Assembly (NCBI GenBank): GCA_964451885.1
Contig: CAYVJW010000042.1
Coordinates: 1-12,236, forward strand
Direction: 5' to 3'
Source of the DNA: CAYVJW01 sp964451885
GTDB lineage: Bacteria > Patescibacteriota > Gracilibacteria > UBA4473
Length of the DNA: 12,236 nucleotides
The notes beneath the pieces are model-generated. The model was not told the DNA's origin and searched no databases. It was given only the letters and a program-made list of their open reading frames with translations. How positions within the stretch are numbered: position 1 is the first letter of the stretch; the number at the start of each line of letters is the position of its first letter. The translations under genes were made by a program, and so were the position numbers. Of the stretch, positions 6,801 through 12,236 are shown one piece after another.

Positions 6801-7837
6801 TACCATCTCCTGACTTCATCCCCTATGGCCGCCAGCATATCGAGCGCCAGTAGGACAGTGTCTTCATCGAAACAGATGTCGTCACCGATCATGAATGTTT
6901 TGTAGCCCATTTGCCACATGGCGGCTATGTCGGTGATATCCGGACAGATCGGGCGGGGATTCTCCCGCAAAGAGGTCAATATCCTTGAAGCCATAACCGC
7001 ACCGGAATCCGAGTCAATGATTTTTTTCAACGCTCGGAGAATCTTATCCGGTCGGCCGACCTCGACGTACAAGTCACCTCTGGCCGCCATCAGCCGGACA
7101 TTGCGTGAGCGATGCTTGTGATAGGAGTTTCTGCACCACTCAATTCCTTTCATGGTTTCGACTTTCGCCAGGATTTTCGCTGCCGGATCGAGCGCGAGCA
7201 TTTCCCCGATGTCGCTGTCTTGCTCCACGAAGGAAAGCATATAGTTATGAACACCGGCTTTCCTGCCCGCCTCGATGTACCGCAGATCATACTCTGTAAA
7301 GAACCCTTCGATTTCCAGGCTCGGATGAAGGATGTTGATAGATTCCCCTCCGCCAACAACGCGTTTGGGACCATTCAACATGATCAACGTATCTCCGTTC
7401 ACGACCTCCACGATTTCAGCAACATCGTAGCCGTCCTGGAACCAACATTTTACCGGGCCTTTAGATGTATCGAGCTTGATCTTGTGCGTGAGCTTGATAC
7501 TGGCCCAGGGAGGGGTTACCAGATCGCCGTGGGCTTTCGGATGGGAAGTTTCGAGACGGAAAGTTCGTCCGAAGATATTGTATTCCCTCGGCCTTTCTGG
7601 TTCAGGAAGAGGGGGAGCCTTATAAAAATTGCTCCCGTGACTGGTCCGGATTTGCCGGCATTTCAGGTCTATCCAGATATCTTTGCCGCCGGCAAGGCCT
7701 TTTATCCTCGTCAGCATATCCTCCAGGCTCTCTTTCACCGGCATGACGGTATTAATGCGGACACCCGAAACGCTCGGGTGTGCGATTACGTCTTTGATGA
7801 AAGGAGCGTAAGGAGGGATTGTACAGATTATTTGCAT
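6800..7837 (-). CDS. Pyruvate-kinase-like protein lacking the C-terminal domain
   Basis: 345 residues against about 470 for pyruvate kinase. The N-terminal barrel part has CTIPPYAPF, GVRIN (R27, N29) and IDLKCRQIRT (D57, K59, R64). A B-domain insertion lies at about 66-165. The second half of the barrel has SFVEQDSDI (202-210), ILAKVETMKG (K225, E227), AARGDLYVEV (D255) and a segment resembling ATQML-x-NPRP (SRILTSLRENPRP, 284-296). Most substrate and metal positions are retained, but the FSHG signature after RxN is lost, the TQ of the ATQML site is SR, and the regulatory C-terminal domain is absent. True pyruvate kinase activity is uncertain; another phosphoenolpyruvate/enolate reaction is possible. 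Translation starts at an ATG five bases after AAGGAGG, next to a strong intercistronic hairpin. It is coupled to the radical SAM gene by TAATG. Confidence 0.8.
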   Translation of the reverse strand: MQIICTIPPYAPFIKDVIAHPSVSGVRINTVMPVKESLEDMLTRIKGLAGGKDIWIDLKCRQIRTSHGSNFYKAPPLPEPERPREYNIFGRTFRLETSHPKAHGDLVTPPWASIKLTHKIKLDTSKGPVKCWFQDGYDVAEIVEVVNGDTLIMLNGPKRVVGGGESINILHPSLEIEGFFTEYDLRYIEAGRKAGVHNYMLSFVEQDSDIGEMLALDPAAKILAKVETMKGIEWCRNSYHKHRSRNVRLMAARGDLYVEVGRPDKILRALKKIIDSDSGAVMASRILTSLRENPRPICPDITDIAAMWQMGYKTFMIGDDICFDEDTVLLALDMLAAIGDEVRRW

Positions 7838-7849
7838 TGGAACCTCCTT

Positions 7850-7872
7850 GGGGCCGGGAATTTCCCGGCCCC
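7850..7872 (-). promoter_or_regulatory. Perfect intercistronic hairpin abutting a Shine-Dalgarno
   Basis: Bases 7850-7859 pair perfectly with 7863-7872, a ten-pair stem of nine G-C pairs and one A-T, with a three-base loop. Read leftward, its 3' edge directly meets AAGGAGGT (7842-7849), the ribosome-binding site of the pyruvate-kinase-like gene. No T run follows, so it is not an intrinsic terminator. It may stabilise or separate the mRNA, or tune translation. Confidence 0.75.
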
Positions 7873-7883
7873 GGTTATAGATT

Positions 7884-8918
7884 TCAGACGAGAGAACGGC
7901 TTCTCATACTCTTGCCGCTTTTTCCTCCGCTTCTCACACTCTTGCCGGCATTCGGATCTCCGCTGGCGGAGGCCATCTTGGCGGATTTGGCTGAGACTGA
8001 GTGCAGGGATTTGCTCACGCGACTGACCCGGTCGAGACGGTCACTGTGACGACCGGAAGACCGCTTGCTGAAGTCATCGAACATGCCCATCTCTCCTGCG
8101 TAGATGCCGATGATCATTTCCACGACATCCCGCGGTTCGGAAATTGGTATTACGTTTTCTTCTCCGACGGTTTTTTTCCAGAGGTCGGAGACGTTTGCTT
8201 CATCATAGCCTCCACGTAAAAGAACGTAAACCGTGAATTTTTCCTTCAGTTGTTGGAAGAGTTCGAACGTGTCCATGTCGCTTTCAACATCATCGCCAGT
8301 CCATCGTTTGATCTCTTCTTTCGAGACTTTCATGTGATAGGCTGCATCGCAGATGAGAATGAGAATCGGTTTGACGGCGTTGGGGATGTGGCAGTGATGC
8401 AGGTAGTAGTAAGGCACCAATCCGTAGGATTCATCGTTGGTATCGTTGCTTCCTTCCGTGCCAAGCATACGGACATGTTCATCCAGCGGTTCTCCGCTGG
8501 CGAAATCTCTGATCTGCAGAGCATATTCGTGAGGGGCATATAGTCCGTCGCCGATTGCTGCGAAGCTGATCGCATACTCGGGAGCATATCTTGCGACTTC
8601 ACCTCCCAATAGAGGAAGTTTTTCAAAGATAATACCCGGCCATGTTCCCATGGAACCGGTTACGTCTTGCACCACTGTGAGAGGGTGTGTACTTTCTGTC
8701 TGAATATCTTTCCCGATGGGGGGAGGCGTTTGCGGGGCTCCGTAGTTCGTACCGGAGTATGCCGCGCTTCTCCCGGAGGCGGAATTGGTGTTTCTTGAGC
8801 GGTTGGATCTGCTTTGTTTTTGATACGCTTTGCGGGCGCTTGCAAACCCGTCATCGCTTTGAGATTTGAATCCGGTTCCACCGCTTGATCCTGTGTCTGA
8901 ATTCCATCCGTAGCTCAT
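7884..8918 (-). CDS. vWA-domain protein with disordered Ser/Arg/Gly-rich tails
   Basis: 344 residues. A von Willebrand factor A domain (about 78-275) has the metal-site motif DVTGSMG (D85, T87, S89; DxT/SxS form). It also has a buried strand ending ILILICDAAYH (D191) and VYVLLRGG (230-237) as a further core strand. The first 70 residues are Gly/Ser/Asn/Gln-rich. The last 65 or so (SKRSSGRHSDRLDRVSR onward) are rich in Ser, Arg, Lys and Gly; both tails look disordered. There is no signal peptide or membrane segment, so it should be cytosolic. Given the kinase gene 33 bases upstream, the Ser-rich tails are plausible phosphorylation targets; this is inference. It resembles TerY-type stand-alone vWA proteins in plan, but I cannot assign it to that family. 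AAAGGA lies seven bases before the ATG. Confidence 0.8.
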   Translation of the reverse strand: MSYGWNSDTGSSGGTGFKSQSDDGFASARKAYQKQSRSNRSRNTNSASGRSAAYSGTNYGAPQTPPPIGKDIQTESTHPLTVVQDVTGSMGTWPGIIFEKLPLLGGEVARYAPEYAISFAAIGDGLYAPHEYALQIRDFASGEPLDEHVRMLGTEGSNDTNDESYGLVPYYYLHHCHIPNAVKPILILICDAAYHMKVSKEEIKRWTGDDVESDMDTFELFQQLKEKFTVYVLLRGGYDEANVSDLWKKTVGEENVIPISEPRDVVEMIIGIYAGEMGMFDDFSKRSSGRHSDRLDRVSRVSKSLHSVSAKSAKMASASGDPNAGKSVRSGGKSGKSMRSRSLV

Positions 8919-8951
8919 GATTTTTTCCTTTCTGTGTTGATGTGGGGAAGG

Positions 8952-9749
8952 TTACTTAACCCTCAGTGTGTCGGGACACGATGCCCGATGAAAAACTTTC
9001 TCTCGGATTTCCGAGATTTCTTTGATGAGAGGTCTTACGTCACTCGGTCTTTTGAGAGGATCATGCCGGACCATCTTCACGATAAATTTGCGAATCAGCT
9101 CCGGAACATGATCAGGCAGGGTTTTTGCCGCGATATTCCCCCCCAGGATGTGGATGAGGGTAACTCCGAGACAGTAGATGTCGGTTTCGGGAATCGGAGG
9201 CTTGCCTTCGAGCTGTTCGGGGGCCGCGAAAGCCGGTGTACAACCGGGGCAACTGGTATAACGCCGCGGCAGGATAGTCGACAGTCCGAAGTCAACCAGC
9301 ACGGCGTTGTGTTCTTTCGGTTTGAAGATCACGTTCTGGGGTTTGACATCCCCGTGAATGATCCGGTAGTAATGCAGGTATTGGAGCGCGTTCAGCAGTC
9401 GCTGGATGATGTAGCAGATGTGTTCAGGAGGCATGCCCTTTGGATAGTCCTCTTCCACGACCTTAAAAAGATCTTTCCCGTCTATGTAGCTCATCACAAA
9501 CACGAAGCTGTCATCGTGTCGGATAACGTCACGCAGAACCGGAAGTGAATGGAAACTGAGCTTCCAGAGGACTTTTGCCTCTTTGAGCAGGAGTTCTTCG
9601 TCTGCCCGTGACATGTTGATGTTCTGTTTCAGGCAGGCCGGTTCCTCAAGGTACCGATGTTCTGCTAGATAGGTTCTGGCGAAGCCGCCTTCCCCAATCT
9701 GTTTTACCAATTTGTAGTTGCCGATTATGGGGAGTTTTCTTCGTGACAT
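8952..9749 (-). CDS. Cytosolic Ser/Thr protein kinase (Hanks type)
   Basis: 265 residues, a bare eukaryotic-like kinase domain. Motifs in order: glycine loop GEGGFARTY (19-27), catalytic Lys in ACLKQ (K41), helix-C Glu (E57), catalytic loop HGDVKPQN (132-139; HRD replaced by HGD), DFG (153-155), APE (176-178), D190 of the TDIYCLG helix and a late Arg (R234). All catalytic residues are present, so activity is expected. There is no membrane helix and no PASTA or other sensor domain, unlike PknB. HGD instead of HRD suggests activation that does not depend on activation-loop phosphorylation. I chose the ATG at 9749, with AGGAGG eight bases upstream; an in-frame GTG three codons earlier overlaps that site. 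The gene lies 18 bases after the phosphoesterase and 33 before the vWA gene. Confidence 0.9.
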   Translation of the reverse strand: MSRRKLPIIGNYKLVKQIGEGGFARTYLAEHRYLEEPACLKQNINMSRADEELLLKEAKVLWKLSFHSLPVLRDVIRHDDSFVFVMSYIDGKDLFKVVEEDYPKGMPPEHICYIIQRLLNALQYLHYYRIIHGDVKPQNVIFKPKEHNAVLVDFGLSTILPRRYTSCPGCTPAFAAPEQLEGKPPIPETDIYCLGVTLIHILGGNIAAKTLPDHVPELIRKFIVKMVRHDPLKRPSDVRPLIKEISEIREKVFHRASCPDTLRVK

Positions 9750-9767
9750 GAAAATCACCTCCTCTCG

Positions 9768-10514
9768 TTATTCCCCGCAGTACAGCCGTTCGGCCAGTAC
9801 CCGTGGGAGTTTTGCATTGATGATGGCTCGTTCCGTTTCCCCGATGTCATAAAACACGCGTCGAAGCGTTATCCGGGGTCCTTGTTCGGTCATTTCGAGA
9901 ATCACATAGGCGGCTCTGCAGTCACCGTCCCTCGGCTGTCCGACACTTCCGACATTGATGAGAAACTTTTCATCTTTCAGGGGCATTCCGACAGGCACAC
10001 TCCCGTAGTGGCCTTTTTTACTTCCGAAGACAAACGCGGAGTGTGTGTGGCCGATGAAACAGAGAGGGGTGGTTACGGCCTTTAGTTCTTTCCCGGCTGT
10101 TTCTTCTGTGTTGATGTAGCGCCATGTGTGGCCCCTGGAGAAAGCCCCATGGGCCAGGGAGATACCAAGTTTCGGAAGTACATATGTTTCTGGGAGCGCT
10201 CGCATGAATTTCAGGTGTTTATCTGCGAGTTGGAATCTGGCATACACGATGCCACTGAAAGCAAGATCGCACAAAACTTTTTGGATATTTTTCTTTTCGG
10301 TATCCAAAAGGCAAACCGCTGCTTCATGGTTTCCCTTGAGGAAAGTCGATTTTTGTTTCCATACGGCTTCCAGGCACTCCCGTGGTTGTGGTCCGTACCC
10401 AACAGTATCTCCGAGACAGAGAATGCGTGTTGCTCCTTGCTCTGTGATGTCCCGGAAGACTGCTTGCAGGGCCTCCCAATTTCCATGGATGTCTGACATG
10501 ATCGCAATTTTCAA
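9768..10514 (-). CDS. Calcineurin-like metallophosphoesterase
   Basis: First gene of the operon; 248 residues from the preferred TTG start. All blocks of the fold are present: SDIHGNW (D8, H10), GDTVGYGP (D36), GNHE (N62, H63), AHGAF (H122) and GHTH (H156, H158), so a dinuclear metal site should form. The GDTVGYGPQP block is typical of the COG0639-like group, which includes dinucleotide polyphosphatases and protein phosphatases. Next to a kinase gene, a protein-phosphatase role is attractive but inferred. The TTG at 10514 is chosen because AAAGGAAGGT ends six bases before it and the product then starts (M)KIAIMSDIHGN, as is usual for the family. An in-frame ATG at 10550 has no ribosome-binding site and would add 12 untypical residues. 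A weak start codon may limit expression. Confidence 0.87.
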   Translation of the reverse strand: MKIAIMSDIHGNWEALQAVFRDITEQGATRILCLGDTVGYGPQPRECLEAVWKQKSTFLKGNHEAAVCLLDTEKKNIQKVLCDLAFSGIVYARFQLADKHLKFMRALPETYVLPKLGISLAHGAFSRGHTWRYINTEETAGKELKAVTTPLCFIGHTHSAFVFGSKKGHYGSVPVGMPLKDEKFLINVGSVGQPRDGDCRAAYVILEMTEQGPRITLRRVFYDIGETERAIINAKLPRVLAERLYCGE

Positions 10515-10881
10515 GGTTTCACCTTCCTTTCGATGGTTAATTCTTCCCATGATAAATATACTGAACCACTTTCAAGCCGTAAAGGCACGCTGCGGCGTGC
10601 CTCTATACTTCGCCGTTTTTAAATTTCAGATTTTGTATAATGCTCCATAGCCTGTTCCCAATGAATCATAGAACTAAGACTGAACAAAAGCTAAGGAGTA
10701 TTATACACATAATTTTTAAGGCGACGGAGTATACATGCACAAGAGAGGTTCAGTATATATTATTTCATAATTTTATATGACGTTTATTGTGCCGAATTGT
10801 CAAAGAACGAGCCTCTTATTAAATAAAATATCAGATTTAGTCAATAAAACTAACTTGACATAAAAAGCAACACAGTCTTTT
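10515..10881 (-). promoter_or_regulatory. Intergenic leader/promoter region of the five-gene operon
   Basis: No gene is seen in these 367 bases. Minus-strand promoter candidates are imperfect: TTGACA (10798-10803) with TATAAA (10772-10777) at 20 bases, and TTGACT (10839-10844) with TTTAAT (10818-10823) at 15 bases. A TATAAT lies near 10700 without a good -35. Closer to the operon is an eight-pair hairpin (10583-10590 with 10595-10602). One arm region can alternatively pair CGGCG with CGCCG (10594-10598, 10611-10615). The hairpin is followed by only three T leftward, so it is a weak terminator for the toxin gene at best, and read-through from the toxin-antitoxin pair is possible. Confidence 0.35.
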
Positions 10882-11241
10882 CTAGAAGTTTTGCCGTTGA
10901 TTCAAAATATAAAGCAACTTTCGCTCTAATTCTTCTTTATAATGACCATTTAGACACCCCATCTTTTTAATACAGCGTTTTTTTGAAACAGACCGAATTT
11001 GCTCGGGTAGAATCTTGGAATGCTTAGCAAGGCCGTTTTTTTTCGAAGTTTTTACAACCACATGCCAAGATAAAACCTTTTCAACACTTCCCGTAAAGGG
11101 AATAATGATAAGAAAAGGACTTTTCTGATTCAGAACCCGGTTTGAAACAACAACGCAAGGGCGAATTTTTGATATTTCTTCGTTCCTTACGGGATTCAAG
11201 TCGATAAGAACAATGTCACCGTATTCAATTGATTCCATCAT
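10882..11241 (-). CDS. PemK/MazF-like toxin
   Basis: 119 residues, the usual size of the PemK/MazF endoribonuclease family, which cleaves mRNA and arrests growth unless bound by its antitoxin. Matching segments are YGDIVLIDLNPVRNEEISK (7-25), IRPCVVVSN (26-34, with the conserved R27), IIPFTGS (46-52) and ILPEQIRSVSKKR (77-89), the usual DQIR-type block. The gene overlaps the end of the antitoxin frame by 17 bases, which indicates translational coupling. I start at the first ATG (11241); the second (11238) or the TTG before it would change the product by one residue. There is no separate Shine-Dalgarno or promoter. A clear terminator downstream is missing. Confidence 0.88.
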   Translation of the reverse strand: MMESIEYGDIVLIDLNPVRNEEISKIRPCVVVSNRVLNQKSPFLIIIPFTGSVEKVLSWHVVVKTSKKNGLAKHSKILPEQIRSVSKKRCIKKMGCLNGHYKEELERKLLYILNQRQNF

Positions 11242-11506
11242 CAATAGCTAAATCCATCAATTCTTTTTCTTCCTCCGGCATATCCTGATAATAAGCCGCT
11301 ACTTCCGCACCCAAAGAATCTTCATCAAACTGATCTTTTAGATCCATATTTTCCAAAAGCGAATAACTGACTAACGCACAAAGCGGCTCATTATTCCGAT
11401 CCACAACTATACGATAATCGTTTTTAGAAGCTAATTTATTTATCACAGAAAAAAGTTGAGGCTGCAACTTTGTAGGGCGGATTGTTTTTTCACGTGTGAT
11501 TTTCAT
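11225..11506 (-). CDS. Phd/YefM-like antitoxin
   Basis: 93 residues. The N-terminal half (about 1-55) resembles the Phd/YefM DNA-binding fold: KLQPQLFSVINKLASKNDYR, then a strand pair IVVDRNNEPLCALVS (33-47) like the family's I-T-R-x-G-x-P-V-A-A-L-V-S block, then YSLLENM. The C-terminal third is acidic (EEEKELMDLAIDD) and is expected to wrap the toxin. The ATG at 11506 is chosen because a strong promoter ends seven bases before it; a longer reading back to 11569 would run through the promoter. The mRNA should therefore be leaderless. Like most such antitoxins it probably represses its own promoter, where an 18-bp palindrome sits. Pairing a Phd/YefM-type antitoxin with a PemK/MazF toxin is less common than MazE-type pairing. 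Confidence 0.8.
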   Translation of the reverse strand: MKITREKTIRPTKLQPQLFSVINKLASKNDYRIVVDRNNEPLCALVSYSLLENMDLKDQFDEDSLGAEVAAYYQDMPEEEKELMDLAIDDGIN

Positions 11507-11513
11507 TGTCTTT

Positions 11514-11542
11514 ATTGTACCAATTGGATTTCCAATTGTCAA
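11514..11542 (-). promoter_or_regulatory. Toxin-antitoxin promoter with an 18-bp palindromic operator
   Basis: On the minus strand TTGACA (11537-11542) and TACAAT (11514-11519) are separated by exactly 17 bases. The palindrome caattggatttccaattg (11521-11538, eight-base perfect arms around TT) fills the spacer and enters the -35. A protein bound there would block RNA polymerase, so it is a likely operator for the antitoxin. The -10 ends seven bases before the antitoxin ATG. Confidence 0.85.
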
Positions 11543-11565
11543 AGTTTTCCCCCACCACCTTATCT

Positions 11566-12132
11566 TCACCTTCTTAACAGCATATCTATGTCTTCATCCG
11601 TTATTAGAATCTTGTTTACTCTGTATTGAAAAACTTTTGCCTCGATATGACTCCTCCCATCTACAATTATTTCAGCTAGCCAGCAAGGAAATTTTCTTTT
11701 CTTCCAAATTCCCAAACTTTTCACTCGTGTTAAGATGCTGGTTGTTTCTAACATGGGCACCCATCTTCCTTTGGCCGCCCCCATCATCTCTTCCTTAGAG
11801 CCCTGGCCTAATGCAATATCAGTCAAAAGTCCTTGTTTTAAATGTTTCTTGGCTGCTTTCAACGCTTCTAGCGGGATAGGCCGAATATTTGCGCGATACA
11901 CGCCAGGTTCTTCTCTCCACCTATTTGTAACTTCCATAAGAAACGCCAATAGATCTACTGGACATAGGCTTATCGGACTGATCAAAATAGTATCTCCTCC
12001 TCTTTCCGTATCTTCCTTTATTTCAGCCCTTGGACCATCAGGAAAAAGCCTTAGTCCAAAATTATCTACGAGGCTTGCCCACCCATTTTGCAGGGAAATT
12101 TGTTCGTCTCTGTCTTCTGCTAATTTATTCAT
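11566..12132 (-). CDS. Protein of unknown function (188 residues)
   Basis: I do not recognise a family. The reading frame is supported by a good promoter that ends six bases before its ATG (12132) and by a balanced, protein-like sequence. It has no signal peptide or membrane helix. The first 60 residues are mixed and acidic (KEDTERGGDT). A hydrophobic helix-like segment is at about 57-70 (PVDLLAFLMEVTNR). A basic patch, KKRKFPCW, precedes the strand-like segments LAEIIVDG and AKVFQYRVNKILI, and the end is DEDIDMLLRR. The gene stops 59 bases before the antitoxin ATG with no terminator between, so it may be co-transcribed with the toxin-antitoxin pair. Its neighbours suggest an accessory role; anything more specific would be a guess. 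Confidence 0.65.
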   Translation of the reverse strand: MNKLAEDRDEQISLQNGWASLVDNFGLRLFPDGPRAEIKEDTERGGDTILISPISLCPVDLLAFLMEVTNRWREEPGVYRANIRPIPLEALKAAKKHLKQGLLTDIALGQGSKEEMMGAAKGRWVPMLETTSILTRVKSLGIWKKRKFPCWLAEIIVDGRSHIEAKVFQYRVNKILITDEDIDMLLRR

Positions 12133-12138
12133 ACCCTA

Positions 12139-12167
12139 CTTATAGAACAAGAAATCACATGTGTCAA
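12139..12167 (-). promoter_or_regulatory. Leaderless promoter of the unknown gene
   Basis: On the minus strand a perfect TTGACA (12162-12167) is followed after 17 bases by TATAAG (12139-12144). The ATG of the 188-residue gene lies only six bases downstream of the -10, so transcription would start at or beside the start codon. The 8-bp palindrome CACATGTG (12156-12163) lies at the edge of the -35. Confidence 0.75.
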
Positions 12168-12181
12168 ATCTTACTCATTAC

Positions 12182-12213
12182 TTTCATGAGTGTCCGGTTT
12201 AAATTTTCATGAG
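12182..12213. repeat. Two direct copies of TTTCATGAG
   Basis: TTTCATGAG occurs at 12182-12190 and 12205-12213, 23 bases apart, upstream of the leaderless promoter. The first copy also forms a six-base inverted repeat (ACTCAT/ATGAGT) with the sequence just before it. It may be a regulator site; chance is possible. The rest of the right edge shows no gene. Confidence 0.35.
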
Positions 12214-12236
12214 AAGTAAAGTTTTTATCGGTCAAA

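Noticed and set aside
7112..8026. Plus-strand frame of 304 codons
   Set aside because: It is antisense to the pyruvate-kinase-like gene, whose minus-strand product has clear family motifs; the plus-strand product shows no recognisable domain.
8934..9548. Plus-strand frame of 204 codons
   Set aside because: It is antisense to the protein kinase, whose catalytic motifs are complete.
10515..10550. ATG at 10550 as start of the metallophosphoesterase
   Set aside because: No ribosome-binding site precedes it, while AAAGGAAGGT sits at the right distance before the TTG at 10514, where the family's usual N-terminus begins.
10126..10650. Plus-strand frame of 174 codons
   Set aside because: It is antisense to the metallophosphoesterase and its leader, with no domain and no ribosome-binding site.
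11507..11569. Longer N-terminus for the antitoxin
   Set aside because: The extra 21 codons would translate the promoter and operator; the ATG at 11506 fits the promoter position and the family start.
5950..12140. Integrated mobile element with ends
   Set aside because: No transposase, integrase, tRNA gene, terminal inverted repeats or target duplications were found at the edges, so only a composition-based suggestion of transfer is kept.
11735..12145. Plus-strand frame of 136 codons
   Set aside because: It is antisense to the 188-residue gene, which has a strong promoter at its own start. That gene has no known family, so this rejection is less certain than the others.

Overview
The window reads as a bacterial chromosome fragment in which two housekeeping-like blocks flank a compact accessory operon. 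The organism is probably a Patescibacteria/CPR-type bacterium; Peregrinibacteria is a guess. The grounds are a stand-alone leuA, ssb and ndk as single-gene units, an envelope protein built from SLH, RlpA-like and CAP modules, and many genes without a Shine-Dalgarno sequence, two of them apparently leaderless. Standard stop codons fit every gene. No rRNA, tRNA, CRISPR array or insertion sequence was found.

Left block (1-3500, AT-rich): leuA (minus) diverges from ssb (plus), followed by ndk (plus). Between ndk and the next large gene lies a 50-codon minus-strand membrane-protein gene, with its own promoter, long leader, AAGGAG ribosome-binding site and terminator. The next gene (3504-5954, plus) encodes an 816-residue exported protein with three SLH repeats, an RlpA-like double-psi beta-barrel and a C-terminal CAP domain.

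Central operon (5991-10514, minus; about 48-52% GC in lines I counted, against about 27-38% in lines from the flanks): five tightly spaced genes, each with a good Shine-Dalgarno sequence, in transcription order: metallophosphoesterase, Ser/Thr protein kinase, vWA-domain protein with disordered Ser/Arg/Gly-rich tails, a pyruvate-kinase-like protein lacking the C-terminal domain, and an RlmN-like radical SAM protein lacking the methyl-transfer cysteines. A strong terminator closes the operon. The kinase, phosphatase and vWA genes recall the TerY-P triad of tellurite-resistance-type systems, but with a calcineurin-like phosphatase instead of PP2C and a different pair of enzymes attached. This is the best candidate here for an undescribed system.

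Right block (10882-12236, minus): a Phd/YefM-like antitoxin and a PemK/MazF-like toxin overlap. They are driven by a TTGACA-17-TACAAT promoter whose spacer and hexamer edges hold an 18-bp palindrome, and the mRNA should be essentially leaderless. Upstream is an unrecognised 188-residue gene whose promoter has the same leaderless layout. A toxin-antitoxin module beside the GC-shifted operon suggests an acquired island, but no attachment sites or transposase are visible.
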